64,000 nucleotides of DNA. Source: Jaenimonas drosophilae. Taxonomy: Eukaryota > Euglenozoa > Kinetoplastea > Trypanosomatida > Trypanosomatidae. The notes under the pieces are model-generated. The model did no database searches and was not told where the DNA came from. It worked only from the letters and a program-made list of their open reading frames with translations. The stretch spans positions 62,001 to 126,000 of the forward strand of contig JASAON010001638.1 in the NCBI GenBank assembly GCA_030849065.1, written 5' to 3'. The translations under genes were made by a program, and so were the position numbers. Positions 38,401-46,442 of the stretch are shown piece after piece; within the stretch, counting starts at the first letter, position 1; each line of letters starts with the position of its first letter.

Positions 38401-40245
38401 TGATAACACGGCGGTGGCAGCACTGTCTCGACCATCGCAGACCTTCCCGGGCTCGCTGCTCAGCAAATCGCTGATGAGGAGATCTGAGTCTGTGCTGCTG
38501 CTGCGACGTGCAGCCACATCATCATCATCATCATTGCCATGTGCGGGTTTCTGGATCTCGTCATGCACGTGGCAGATGGGCATCAATACCATCATCTCCT
38601 CGGCAGGTTCTGCTTTGCTGCTCGTGGCAATATCCGTGAGTGGCACCATCGTTGGCACAACAGTTGATGATGTTGCCGTGGACGTACGCCGCTCACGTGC
38701 CAACACCTTCGTCTGGATCTCCTCCATGAAGAGGGCCACTGTGTCTGCCGCACTACGCCGCACCACCTTCGCAGCACTTCTGCCATGCCCCTTCTTCTTG
38801 GACGCTGGAGAAGAAAGGCTGTTGGTGCTGTCATGGCCCACACTCACCGGCACCTCCGCCGTTGTTGTTGGCTGCGAGGACGCCACAACGAAAGAGTCAA
38901 GGCTCGATGAACGTGAGCCGTGGCCATCACCGTTGCCAGCAATGGCGGAGGTACGTGAAGTGCGTGGACGAGCAATCCATGCCAGGGAAGGCGGCCCATC
39001 CTCATCCACCGCCTGCAGTTCTTGCAAGAGCTGAGAGAGCGGTGGGCTGATGCCAACAACATCAGCATCATCATCCTCTGCCACGGGATCTTCTCCCGTC
39101 AATGTTTTGGTGGCCATGAGAGTCTGTGGAGGAGATGATGCCATCACCACCTCCTCAAGAGGTGGAGGTACATCATTCACGTCGTCCATGACTTCAGCCA
39201 TTGGCAATGGAGATGCGTTGATGCTGGAGGTATGGTGTGTAGAAGTACTGTTGTTGTTGTTGGTGTTGCCCTTTTCATCATCATGAGCTCGACGAAGAAG
39301 GCCATCACTGCCCACTAATAGATGTTGTTGCCGTGCACCAGCCACCACATCATCGATACGACTGCGGCATGACGTTGCCACATCCATCTCCGCAAGGATC
39401 GAGCTTCCTTCCTCCTCCACCCCCTGGTCATGGCACGCTGATGCGGCCATGAGTCGTTGCAGCGTCCTAACAAGGGCGGCCTCCACCACGGAGGTTTGCG
39501 CAGACTTCCGGAGTATTGCACGAAGAAGATGCGGCTGATTCAGCTCACCCAAGGAACGCAGCGGGGTGGTTGCGTGCCAATGCCAAAAGGCCTTGACGTA
39601 CACGTGAAGGCGCAGACGCATCTCCCCCTCGGGGAGCTGGCCGCCCGCCGGCGTCTTCGCCCCGGCACCAAATCCAACGACCATCAACGGCTCCACCCCA
39701 GCCGCCACGGCGGGTTCGTGGAGGAGGTCCATCAACACCGGCGCAGATACCGCACCTCGCTCGAGCCGGCGGCCATCAACGAAGGTGCCGTTGAGGCTCT
39801 CATGATCATGCACCGTCATGGCCAGACGAGTTGATGGGCCAGGCAGGTCTGAGAGCTGGAGGCTCAGTGTGCAGTGGCGGCGTGAGAGGAGAGGTCCATG
39901 TGCTAGCTTCATGGCAATCATGGCATTACACTGATCCCGATCGCGACCAATCGTGAGGCACAGCTGACGTGGAGCTGCGTGGGGATGAGGAGCCTCGTTT
40001 ACGTAGTGCATCATCGGTCCATCCTCGATCTTGGAGCGGAGGGATGCTGCTTCTTCCGGAGTGAGGAGATACTGAGCGTGCAGCATACGTCGAGGTCCTC
40101 CGGTGCGGGGCTCCGACCGAAGAGAGACGGGCCGCAACATATTTGCTGTGGTTGGTGATGGTGTTTCGGTTACCACCTTCCCGCGCAGGCCTCCACAGGC
40201 ACGGAGGAGCTCTTCATCCCCAGATGCCACCACAGTCAGTTCCAT
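35458..40245 (-). CDS. FHA domain fused to SNF2-like ATPase
   Basis: 1595 residues from the ATG at 40245. Residues ~94-195 form an FHA phosphothreonine-binding domain: Gly100-Arg101 (LTIGRD), Ser121-Arg-Arg-His124 (SRRH) and Asn152 in LNGTFVDG, all family-critical. A long Ser/Thr/Asp-rich linker (200-770) includes a poly-Thr run. A SNF2-type helicase core follows: LLPHRLLQHQWAGLRFLW, motif I GGRGLGKS with Lys843, motif II DEGQ at 1064-1067 in place of DEAH/DEGH, a C-terminal lobe with VVVLSHSITSLVLVGSLL, then AAEGLSIPGVDRVVVVDL. The expected Q-x2-GRxxR motif VI is replaced by a weakly similar MRRLERRP, so ATPase function may be altered. FHA domains couple phospho-signalling to chromatin or repair, which is the likely setting. 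I do not know a named ortholog. Confidence 0.88.
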   Translation of the reverse strand: MELTVVASGDEELLRACGGLRGKVVTETPSPTTANMLRPVSLRSEPRTGGPRRMLHAQYLLTPEEAASLRSKIEDGPMMHYVNEAPHPHAAPRQLCLTIGRDRDQCNAMIAMKLAHGPLLSRRHCTLSLQLSDLPGPSTRLAMTVHDHESLNGTFVDGRRLERGAVSAPVLMDLLHEPAVAAGVEPLMVVGFGAGAKTPAGGQLPEGEMRLRLHVYVKAFWHWHATTPLRSLGELNQPHLLRAILRKSAQTSVVEAALVRTLQRLMAASACHDQGVEEEGSSILAEMDVATSCRSRIDDVVAGARQQHLLVGSDGLLRRAHDDEKGNTNNNNSTSTHHTSSINASPLPMAEVMDDVNDVPPPLEEVVMASSPPQTLMATKTLTGEDPVAEDDDADVVGISPPLSQLLQELQAVDEDGPPSLAWIARPRTSRTSAIAGNGDGHGSRSSSLDSFVVASSQPTTTAEVPVSVGHDSTNSLSSPASKKKGHGRSAAKVVRRSAADTVALFMEEIQTKVLARERRTSTATSSTVVPTMVPLTDIATSSKAEPAEEMMVLMPICHVHDEIQKPAHGNDDDDDVAARRSSSTDSDLLISDLLSSEPGKVCDGRDSAATAVLSPRSTMGVLERAQYSCGLAEMEMEMKEQQELDEASSTSQWPNSQSQVVLISTPDEMHHTSSMVLQDCVAGFSSQRFVGRPQPPRPPPRLELHPSSSSDNPPRNVNETMKELATTTTTTTTTTTATATTTTTTKLINPQRHRLPAFYITDDVLLPHRLLQHQWAGLRFLWTRLLDPPPPPSASTRSAGRGGWAAQLSGRGRKTATTTTTTDASSCVPRVALLTGGRGLGKSAMVAIFLRWWSECRRTYPHATSVAAGASVERAGRVVVAVPALLLGQWAEVLRSWGDGSEDHRQVEEEGHALRVWMLSSDCSVSVRHARIAAWAAPPHIKTLSVLLTSHELLMRLLRRGGGAAERVMGDDDENDVGCDVAPVAAPPPLPESFWEDEEESSSSSRSISPVPQEPLPVGAAPARAARRPLPARPSSARVAVRLELESECRHLLLHHAQLVVVDEGQKAARKHAALAQTLRCFPVEVSRLVVSGHLHDDDGRRSLVRSILPDDGGVGPSTTPLMPWMRLRDEMHVVASASVHLDDDVELPRLVETTLIFGLSEVQQKLLRGLVEAFSNEAPSHYRQQTAFASHVMAISNHCELVRDWLHRRGVGSGGHGDDDFGGGGVAHGDPRIAWALPCMQLPSIFAEDGSTHTEHHPHQSSAGLAVGDLAHSFKLHGLLQLLRVARASGERVVVLSHSITSLVLVGSLLEQRQNLADGADFGLLTASLPVPRRQELLQRFTDRGSSLTVLLLPAVGAAEGLSIPGVDRVVVVDLARNAESENAAVLAMRRLERRPSLAAPRRAIYVNRLVSATPMEMDSLPPTTVAAMRNARDDVVAKLAAELDLLFPAKTEAREVLPVAAPTLTAARGRFSILAARHKRARSVSPPPPTNNVATSSRTRATTVIRPVAETRGGSNPTTAQMISFMKRMEQYSEERRDHVLGSAVAVDHVLRALHEEDEDGEAAWSAVVMAAVIDARIPDILTTPPNGGRHR
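38010..38070. repeat. GGT/GTT microsatellite encoding poly-Thr
   Basis: In-frame trinucleotide repeat inside the FHA-SNF2 gene. It encodes two Thr runs separated by Ala/Thr near residue 735-750, in the linker before the ATPase core. Confidence 0.8.
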
Positions 40246-40668
40246 GTATCTAATCTAACCAATCTACGTATGTGTGTGTGCGTGCGTACGTTGATGAGTG
40301 CTTCCTTCTCCCCTCAGTGTGTGGGTTCTGAAATGAAGAGGGGGAGTCAGACTACGACGATGTGGCACACAGCATAGGCCTCCTGAGCTCTGTCAAGGCA
40401 CGTGAAGCAATGCGTGCGTAGGCCAATCTGCGAATGTCTGTATGCCAGAAAAAAACAAATTATGAACGGTGTGTGTGGTTATTCTATAAGCTGTATGTGC
40501 GTGCGTGCTGAAGTCATGAGTGAGAGGAGGAGAGGGAGCATTCAGATGATGGATGCCAACACACACACGTATCATTGAGGGGGGGGGTCTGCCTAGGAAT
40601 ACTCACACAGATCCACCGGCTAGGAAGCAGTGTGGCGTTGGTTGCTGACGCAGACAGTGTCTCTGCAC
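40246..40668. other. Spacer
   Basis: A 423-bp spacer with short GT-rich runs and a G-run near 40579-40587. No gene is supported. Confidence 0.55.
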
Positions 40669-41415
40669 TCACGATGCCGGCCTGCCACGAAGTGGATCGG
40701 TAGCACGTTGCTCAGGATTGAGGAAGTAGCCCCGCTCCGCCGCATCTCGTTCATCGCGATAGGTCTGGAGCTCCTCCGGGGTTGAATTCACTACGCGGAG
40801 ATAATGCTGCCGCTTGTTTTCATCACGAGAGACCTCGTAGAGATGGTACTCATCGGCATCGCTGAACTTGGTCAGGGACCTCCAGTACCGGTTCCATAGG
40901 TGATTGAGGCCACAACGCATCAGATGGCGATAGGTTCCCTCACACTGCGCCACGTTGGTCTTGGACTCCACCTCCTTGTTGGCCTCCATGCACTGATACA
41001 GCTCATAGCGGGTATCGGTGCAGTGGGGCTCAATGGAGGCGCTATAGAGGATAGCCTCCTGATTAGGCTGCGAGCGCATGCAGGAGGTGTAGGCGGCGAA
41101 GGTTGGCCGACAGAGCTTCTCATTAACGTGGTTTTTGGTATTCACCTCCACCGTTCCGTTGGCATCACTCCGCGCAATGAGGTGGTTGGCTTCCAGGCAG
41201 CTCGTGTAGGCATCCAACTCACGATAGCAGGTGTAGGCGTTGAGGCACTGCCGCAACATGAAGCGGTTGTGCTCCTCCTCCTTGGCGGCGTCATTGGGAC
41301 TCGCCCCGCGCTCGGAGATGCTACGGTTTTGCTGCTTCTGCCACTCCTCAAACTGGTCCTGTGAGAATTGTGAAGCCTTCGCCGGGGGATTGGCGGTGTT
41401 CCATCCAGAAGACAT
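40669..41415 (-). CDS. Quadruple CX9C protein, probable mitochondrial intermembrane-space protein
   Basis: 248 residues from the ATG at 41415 (MSSGWNTANPP); a GTG two codons upstream is ignored. Four exact CX9C motifs are present: Cys63-73, 102-112, 132-142 and 158-168, plus Cys57 ahead of the first. Paired CX9C motifs form the disulfide-bonded helical hairpins (CHCH fold) of intermembrane-space proteins. Four of them in two hairpins is the pattern of the complex I subunit NDUFA8, though this protein is longer and has a 75-residue charged tail. The tail (YWRSLTKF, VSRDENKRQHYLRV) is polar and Arg-rich. Assignment to complex I is a possibility, not established. The Cys pattern itself is exact. 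Confidence 0.85.
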   Translation of the reverse strand: MSSGWNTANPPAKASQFSQDQFEEWQKQQNRSISERGASPNDAAKEEEHNRFMLRQCLNAYTCYRELDAYTSCLEANHLIARSDANGTVEVNTKNHVNEKLCRPTFAAYTSCMRSQPNQEAILYSASIEPHCTDTRYELYQCMEANKEVESKTNVAQCEGTYRHLMRCGLNHLWNRYWRSLTKFSDADEYHLYEVSRDENKRQHYLRVVNSTPEELQTYRDERDAAERGYFLNPEQRATDPLRGRPAS

Positions 41416-42171
41416 CTCCACCCACGCTGCCCACCTCCTTGTGTTTTGTGTGCCGCAGCGATGTTGGTTGAAGATGGTGTGATGAAGGAGTACAGCAGAG
41501 CACTGGAGGGAGGTCTACCGCAGGAAAACTAAGTCATGGTGCAAAAGAAAACAGGAGGAAGGAGTAGCAATGGTGTATCTGTTGCAGCCTCAGTGCTCAT
41601 CATTTCAATGGGTGTGGGAGTGGCATGTGGGAGCTGAAGGTGGCTCACACCCAGCCACACTCTCCTCCCTCCACACGCACACACACACAAGCAGTACCAG
41701 CGCGGATTGATGGGCGAAGCTCGCATTATCGAGCAACAAATGAAAAAAAACAAAGGACGGAGGATGTGCTCCCCTCTCTGATCACGTCGCCACCACGCTG
41801 GTGTACCGCCCGGGCAACGGCCGCTCTCCTCCCTCCCTCCCCCCTTCATCAACTTGGGCTCATCACCCATGTTGCGGTTAGGGAAGCAAAAGGAAAAAAG
41901 GCAGCCCGCCAAGGGTCAACGGCTTGCACAGTGAGTGAGTGCTGCTGCACGTACGTTGATGATCCATGTTGGCGTCCATCGGGAAGCGCATTCAGACATG
42001 TGTAACGACGAATTGTTCGATCAAATGAGTCCTCGTGTGAGATCTTCATGGCGGCTCCGCGATTGATGCGCGAGGCACCCGCGGAGGAGTCGCTGGCGAA
42101 GCACGGGACGCGGGGAATGATGGTCAGGGCAGAGCGACGGCTCCCTCGTCAAGGGGGGAGTATATCGGCGC
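41416..42171. other. Spacer
   Basis: A 756-bp spacer between the eS21 gene (copy 1) and the CX9C gene. A purine-rich patch at 41890-41912 is pyrimidine-rich on the coding strand and could serve the eS21 copy 1 or polyadenylation of the CX9C transcript. The 127-codon open frame here is low-complexity and not called. Confidence 0.5.
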
Positions 42172-42654
42172 TTAGGCACGGCGGGGAGCCTGCTGGCGGC
42201 CCTGGGGCTTGCCGGCGGCGGCCTTCTGCTGGGGAGCAGCAGCGCGAGCGGCGGGCTTGCCGCCCTGCTGGGGGCGCTGACCGGGCTTGCCGGACTGCTG
42301 GCGCTGGCCAGGCTTGCCTCCCTGCTGGGGATTGGCGGCAGCGGCCTTCTGCTGAGCGGTCTTCTTCATCTTCTTCACCTTCTTCGGCTTGGCGGTCTTG
42401 ATGCGGATGATGCCGCGCTCAATCGCGATGTGGTTGATCGCGTGGTCGGCCTCACCCTGGGAGCGGATACGGCCGCAGATGCACAGAGTCGTGTTGGTGC
42501 CATCAATGATGCCGTGGGCATCCACGTTGGCAATCACGATCTGGACAGAGGAGTAGTCGTAAGAGCTGATGAGGGAGTTGGTGGCGTGGCACTTGCGGGG
42601 GATGTAGAGATCCACGTTCGTGCCCTCCTCGTTGAAGGTTCCAATGGTGGCCAT
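42172..42654 (-). CDS. RPS21: 40S ribosomal protein eS21 (S21e), copy 1
   Basis: 160 residues from the ATG at 42654 (MATIGTFNEEGTNVDLYIPR); the longer frame upstream is non-coding in character. The first ~83 residues are the eS21 core: VDLYIPRKCHATNSLI, VQIVIANVDAHG, LCICGRIRSQGEADHAINHI. It binds the small subunit near the mRNA exit. A basic tail of about 75 residues follows (KPKKVKKMKKTAQQKAAAA, then Gly-Lys-Pro-Gly-Gln-Arg repeats), far longer than the ~83-residue animal protein; extensions on ribosomal proteins are common in kinetoplastids. Copy 2 lies just upstream and is nearly identical, but copy 1 has one fewer 19-residue tail unit. Confidence 0.95.
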   Translation of the reverse strand: MATIGTFNEEGTNVDLYIPRKCHATNSLISSYDYSSVQIVIANVDAHGIIDGTNTTLCICGRIRSQGEADHAINHIAIERGIIRIKTAKPKKVKKMKKTAQQKAAAANPQQGGKPGQRQQSGKPGQRPQQGGKPAARAAAPQQKAAAGKPQGRQQAPRRA

Positions 42655-42980
42655 GGCTGGTGAAGTAGGCTTGGGGGAAGATGAAGGTAAGAGCACACCT
42701 CTGCAATGGTGCAACACAAGGACAATGTCAGCAATGAAGGAAACAGAAAAGAAAGGGAGGAGAGTGAGGTGAAGGGATGAAGAAGTGGGCAGAAGAGCAG
42801 CCAACGTGAAGCATCTCACAATGGCATGCCAATGAGGTCAGCCGCCACGAGTGTGCAGAGGTTGGTTTAACAGAAAATGATGGAGGAGTGGTGAGCTCTT
42901 CCAAAAATCATGAATCCTACTTTGATCCACCGAGTGGAGCAGCGATCATTGTGTGCGTCGAAGGACGAAGCGGAACGCGC
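42655..42980. other. Spacer between the two eS21 copies
   Basis: A 326-bp spacer with the candidate splice signal for copy 1. It is not similar to the spacer upstream of copy 2, so the duplication identity is limited to the coding region. Confidence 0.55.
42670..42688 (-). promoter_or_regulatory. Candidate trans-splice acceptor for eS21 copy 1
   Basis: On the minus strand a C/T-rich stretch (plus 42672-42688, mostly purine) runs into an AG (plus CT at 42670-42671) 15 nt before the ATG at 42654. A very short leader is typical of highly expressed kinetoplastid genes. Pattern-based only. Confidence 0.4.
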
Positions 42981-43520
42981 TTAGGCACGGCGGGGAGCCT
43001 GCTGGCGGCCCTGGGGCTTGCCGGCGGCGGCCTTCTGCTGGGGAGCAGCAGCGCGAGCGGCGGGCTTGCCGCCCTGCTGGGGGCGCTGACCGGGCTTGCC
43101 GGACTGCTGGCGCTGGCCAGGCTTGCCTCCCTGCTGGGGACGCTGGCCAGGCTTGCCGGCCTGCTGGCGCTGACCGGGCTTGCCGCCCTGCTGGGGCTTG
43201 GCGGCAGCGGCCTTCTGCTGAGCGGTCTTCTTCATCTTCTTCACCTTCTTCGGCTTGGCGGTCTTGATGCGGATGATGCCGCGCTCAATCGCGATGTGGT
43301 TGATCGCGTGGTCGGCCTCACCCTGGGAGCGGATACGGCCGCAGATGCACAGAGTCGTGTTGGTGCCATCAATGATGCCGTGGGCATCCACGTTGGCAAT
43401 CACGATCTGGACAGAGGAGTAGTCGTAAGAGCTGATGAGGGAGTTGGTGGCGTGGCACTTGCGGGGGATGTAGAGATCCACGTTCGTGCCCTCCTCGTTG
43501 AAGGTTCCAATGGTGGCCAT
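42981..43520 (-). CDS. RPS21: 40S ribosomal protein eS21 (S21e), copy 2
   Basis: 179 residues from the ATG at 43520. The core is identical at protein level to copy 1, and the nucleotide sequence matches throughout except for an inserted 57-bp (19-residue) tail unit and a change beside it (AAAKPQQ versus AAANPQQ). The tail repeat alternates GGKPGQRQQ and GKPGQRPQQ. Identity starts at the start codon and ends just past the stop codon, which suggests concerted evolution. The product should be interchangeable with copy 1 in the 40S subunit unless tail length matters. Confidence 0.95.
   Translation of the reverse strand: MATIGTFNEEGTNVDLYIPRKCHATNSLISSYDYSSVQIVIANVDAHGIIDGTNTTLCICGRIRSQGEADHAINHIAIERGIIRIKTAKPKKVKKMKKTAQQKAAAAKPQQGGKPGQRQQAGKPGQRPQQGGKPGQRQQSGKPGQRPQQGGKPAARAAAPQQKAAAGKPQGRQQAPRRA
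43063..43195 (-). repeat. In-frame tandem repeat in eS21 tail (copy 2)
   Basis: Alternating 9-10 residue units of the type GGKPGQRQQ(S/A) and GKPGQRPQQ. One 19-residue double unit more than copy 1 (its equivalent is near 42254-42330). Confidence 0.85.
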
Positions 43521-43741
43521 GATCGGTTGGAGCGGAAAAGTGAGGACTGTGTTTTACACCAAGAAAGCAGATGAAGGAAGAATAGAAGCGCACGTTTGTA
43601 GTGTAAGTGTAAGAATGGCAGCACACACAAGAGGTGTAGGTGTCAGTGTGGGAGGTGGTGGCGACGTTGATGCAGCAAGGATCCACAATGAGGGGGGGAG
43701 AGAAGAGAAGAGACGTTTGATGGCTGCCGTGCCGTATGCCA

Positions 43742-44197
43742 TCACGATCCTGGTGGTGCGCCAAGTGATCGAAGTAGGTCATCAATGTTGATGTCCTCAC
43801 CGGCAGCACCCCCAGTCCCTCCTGGCGAGATAGGAAGGCCCATCACGGGAGCATCGCTGCTGTACTGGGCAGGCAAGGTGGATGACGGGGCGGACACCGC
43901 AGCGGGCAGGCTGCCATCGCCTGGCTTATCCACCAGGCCCGTGGTGTCGCTCACGCTGAGGAGGAGCTCTGCCCGCTTGTGGTACGTCTGCAGCACACCA
44001 CGGATCTGAAAAAAGAAGAAGCGCCGCTGCTCCGTGGAGAGGGACTCGGCAAGGGTCGCGGCGGAGGAGGCGATGATCTCCATCGCTGTGGTATAGCACC
44101 GCACCGCCGTAAGTGGGTTGCCCGTCTCGTTCTCTTCGCCGCGGGCCTGCTCAATGAGCTGTGCGGCATAGGCCATGGATTGCTGGATGTTAGTCAT
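43742..44197 (-). CDS. Small protein with MIT-like helical domain
   Basis: 151 residues from the ATG at 44197 (MTNIQQSMAYAAQLIEQARG); upstream codons up to 44278 lack an ATG and look non-coding. Residues 1-95 form three predicted helices with the MIT (microtubule-interacting and transport) pattern: AYAAQLIEQARGEE, PLTAVRCYTTAMEIIASS and FFFQIRGVLQTYHKRAELLL, ending in the typical Arg-Ala-Glu-x-Leu. MIT domains bind ESCRT-III tails, as in Vps4. The remaining ~55 residues are Pro/Ser/Gly-rich and end in INIDDLLRSLGAPPGS. There is no AAA domain, so it is not Vps4. The domain call is by pattern and moderate. Confidence 0.7.
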   Translation of the reverse strand: MTNIQQSMAYAAQLIEQARGEENETGNPLTAVRCYTTAMEIIASSAATLAESLSTEQRRFFFFQIRGVLQTYHKRAELLLSVSDTTGLVDKPGDGSLPAAVSAPSSTLPAQYSSDAPVMGLPISPGGTGGAAGEDINIDDLLRSLGAPPGS

Positions 44198-44850
44198 GCG
44201 GACAGTACCGAATATGAGTTTTTTTTTTTCCTGTGTGTAGTATTGTATTGGAAGAGGTTGGCTGATGGCCAACGTCAAGATTCAGATGATCTCTGCACGC
44301 TGACTAGATGGAGATGGCAAGAAAAGAGAAGAGGGTCGTTGCAAAAAAGGGGCATGATGTCTTGTGTACCTGGCCAACACTCTAAAAGATGTAGAAAGAC
44401 ATTGGGATACTCCATGTCTGTCTTCTTTTTGTTGTGCGAGATGTACAAGGAACCTCCCCACTGCGCACGCAGCACGTGAAGGCCCTTTCACCGTCAATAT
44501 AACATGATGAATCATGATGAATGTGGGCCACCCTCATCCCCCGCTACATCTAAAGTGGCGGAGAAAGAAGAACCTGCATCCATCCACACTCTCTAACCTT
44601 CGCACCCCTCTGCAACCAACACCTCCACGCACGTGAAAGAACACGCACGCCAAGTGGGAAGTGTAGAGATGGTGGGGGGGGCTGACGAAGTCTAGAGAGT
44701 GGGATAAGTGGTGCATCGTAGTACTATACATCGCCAGACAACAGTCGAGGGAGGGAAAAGCATCTTCATCCTCCCAATGAATGCCACCTGAAACCTGCTA
44801 AATCACACGTGTGCGCAATCTTGTGGTACACTACCCACGCACCACAACAC
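44198..44850. other. Spacer with A-run leader
   Basis: A 653-bp spacer. A T-run at about 44219-44229 on the plus strand is an A-run in the mRNA sense, 22-32 nt upstream of the start codon at 44197. No gene is supported. Confidence 0.55.
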
Positions 44851-46128
44851 CTAGGCCCCAATGGGCTTGAGCTTCTTACGGTGTGGGTCTGCCTTATCAA
44901 CGGCCTCAGACTTCTCCAGGCGGCGAAGGGTCCTGAACATCTCGTCCGACAGCCCAGCGAGTGGGGTGCCCGCAGGGACGGACTTCTTCATGTAGCCGTG
45001 GGAGTTGCGGAGGTTGCCGAGCTCCTGCGTGTAGCGGGTAAGGGTGCCACCCGACATCTCCCCAGGGGTGGAGAGGAAGCTGGTGTGGGTGTTGCGTTCA
45101 TCGGAGTCCCCGTGGTTGCCGGGAAGCTCCGGAAGACGGCCTTGGTGGATGAAGTCGCTCTGGTACATGGACATCTTCACGTGGCCTTCGTCGTCGAGAC
45201 GGTGCGAGACGGCGATGCGGCGGTGCTCCTCTTGCGGAATGAAGATGGGGTTGGTATCATCCTCAATCACCTTGGGCTTGCCACCGGGGTGGGGCGGCTT
45301 GCCAGCCAACATGCGGAGCAGGGCGGCCTTGTCTTCTACATTCTTGCCCAGTAAATCCGCACAGCGGCTGCCCTCAAGCCCCTGGGGGAGTTGGCTTGGG
45401 TAGGCGAGGCTCTTGTCTCCGTACATCCACGAGGTGCAGTAGTAGTCCCGTGGCTCGGTATCTCCTGTGGTGAGCTGCGGCTTGCGGGACGGCAGCAACG
45501 TCTCCGTCGGCTTCCACTGACTATCCTCGGGACGTGGAGGGTGGCGTGGCAGCAACGACTCCTTCTCCGTAATCTTTGGTGGGAGGTCGGAGCCATCGTC
45601 GGGGTCTCCGCCCGCCTTGAGGTGGAGGAAGTCAGCCTGGTAAGGCACCGAGGGTGCACCGGCGTAGAGGAAGTTCTTGGCCTTGGGGATGCGGCCGCTG
45701 TTGTTGTACTCATCACGATACTCGGAGATGGGGTGCTTGCCATTCTCAGTGTCGTGGTTGCGGGTGAGGTCGGGGCGGTACCAATCACGCATGAAGGCGG
45801 TGCTCTGCTCATCATCCCCGAGTGCTACGCTCTTCACGAGGGTTGGCAGGTCCTTCACACGGCGGTCCTTTGGGACGTAATCCACGCGGTAGGTGGTGTT
45901 GCCATCCCACTCACCGCCGTACTGGAAGAGGGGGCGGTTGCGTACATCACCGCTGATCCACGCATCGGGCTCCACGGGCTTGCCAGCGTTGCCACCGGCG
46001 TCGAGCTCGCCGCAGGGGTCGCGGTTGTAGTCGTAGTCGTAGCGCGTCATGAAGAGGTCGAGCATGTTGGCTGGGCCATGGGGAAGGAGCTCCGTGGGGA
46101 GCGCCTGCTCCGCATCGGTGGGGGGCAT
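44851..46128 (-). CDS. Hypothetical protein, possibly axonemal/microtubule-associated
   Basis: 425 residues from the ATG at 46128. Not recognised. It is hydrophilic, rich in Asp, Pro, Arg, Gly and Tyr, with little predicted regular structure and no membrane segment. Several short aromatic motifs recur loosely: TAFMRDWYRPDL, VPYQADFLHL, CTSWMYGDKSL, SMYQSDFIHQ. Extended, Tyr/Trp/Pro-rich proteins with spaced short motifs of this sort are typical of microtubule inner proteins in flagella, but this is inference from composition alone. The coding potential is clear: mixed codons, no low-complexity runs and a full-length frame. Confidence 0.78.
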   Translation of the reverse strand: MPPTDAEQALPTELLPHGPANMLDLFMTRYDYDYNRDPCGELDAGGNAGKPVEPDAWISGDVRNRPLFQYGGEWDGNTTYRVDYVPKDRRVKDLPTLVKSVALGDDEQSTAFMRDWYRPDLTRNHDTENGKHPISEYRDEYNNSGRIPKAKNFLYAGAPSVPYQADFLHLKAGGDPDDGSDLPPKITEKESLLPRHPPRPEDSQWKPTETLLPSRKPQLTTGDTEPRDYYCTSWMYGDKSLAYPSQLPQGLEGSRCADLLGKNVEDKAALLRMLAGKPPHPGGKPKVIEDDTNPIFIPQEEHRRIAVSHRLDDEGHVKMSMYQSDFIHQGRLPELPGNHGDSDERNTHTSFLSTPGEMSGGTLTRYTQELGNLRNSHGYMKKSVPAGTPLAGLSDEMFRTLRRLEKSEAVDKADPHRKKLKPIGA

Positions 46129-46442
46129 CTTCTACAGATTATGCGTGTGCGTGTGCGTGTGTGGTTGGCAAAGACAGAGAATGTATGCAACGATGGATAA
46201 GGAATGACCCGAACCAACAGCAATTTAGAGCTTCAGCAACACACAGTGAGATGAGGCAAGGAAGAAGAAGAGAAGAAGTCAGCGGGGGATGCAACATTCA
46301 GTGCCGTACAGCACTGTTCTGCCAACACACGTTCAACGATAACATTTTTTTTTTTGGGGGGGAGAGGAGTTGATGAACTCCCAACGAAACACGGACAACA
46401 AGTTCCCACAAACCGCACTGCACGACGTAGCACATTCCTTCT
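46129..46442. other. Spacer with T-run
   Basis: A 314-bp spacer with an 11-nt T-run followed by a G-run at about 46345-46362. No gene. Confidence 0.55.

Noticed and set aside
43742..44197. Vps4 ATPase
   Set aside because: Only an MIT-like region is present; no AAA motifs and the protein ends at 151 residues.
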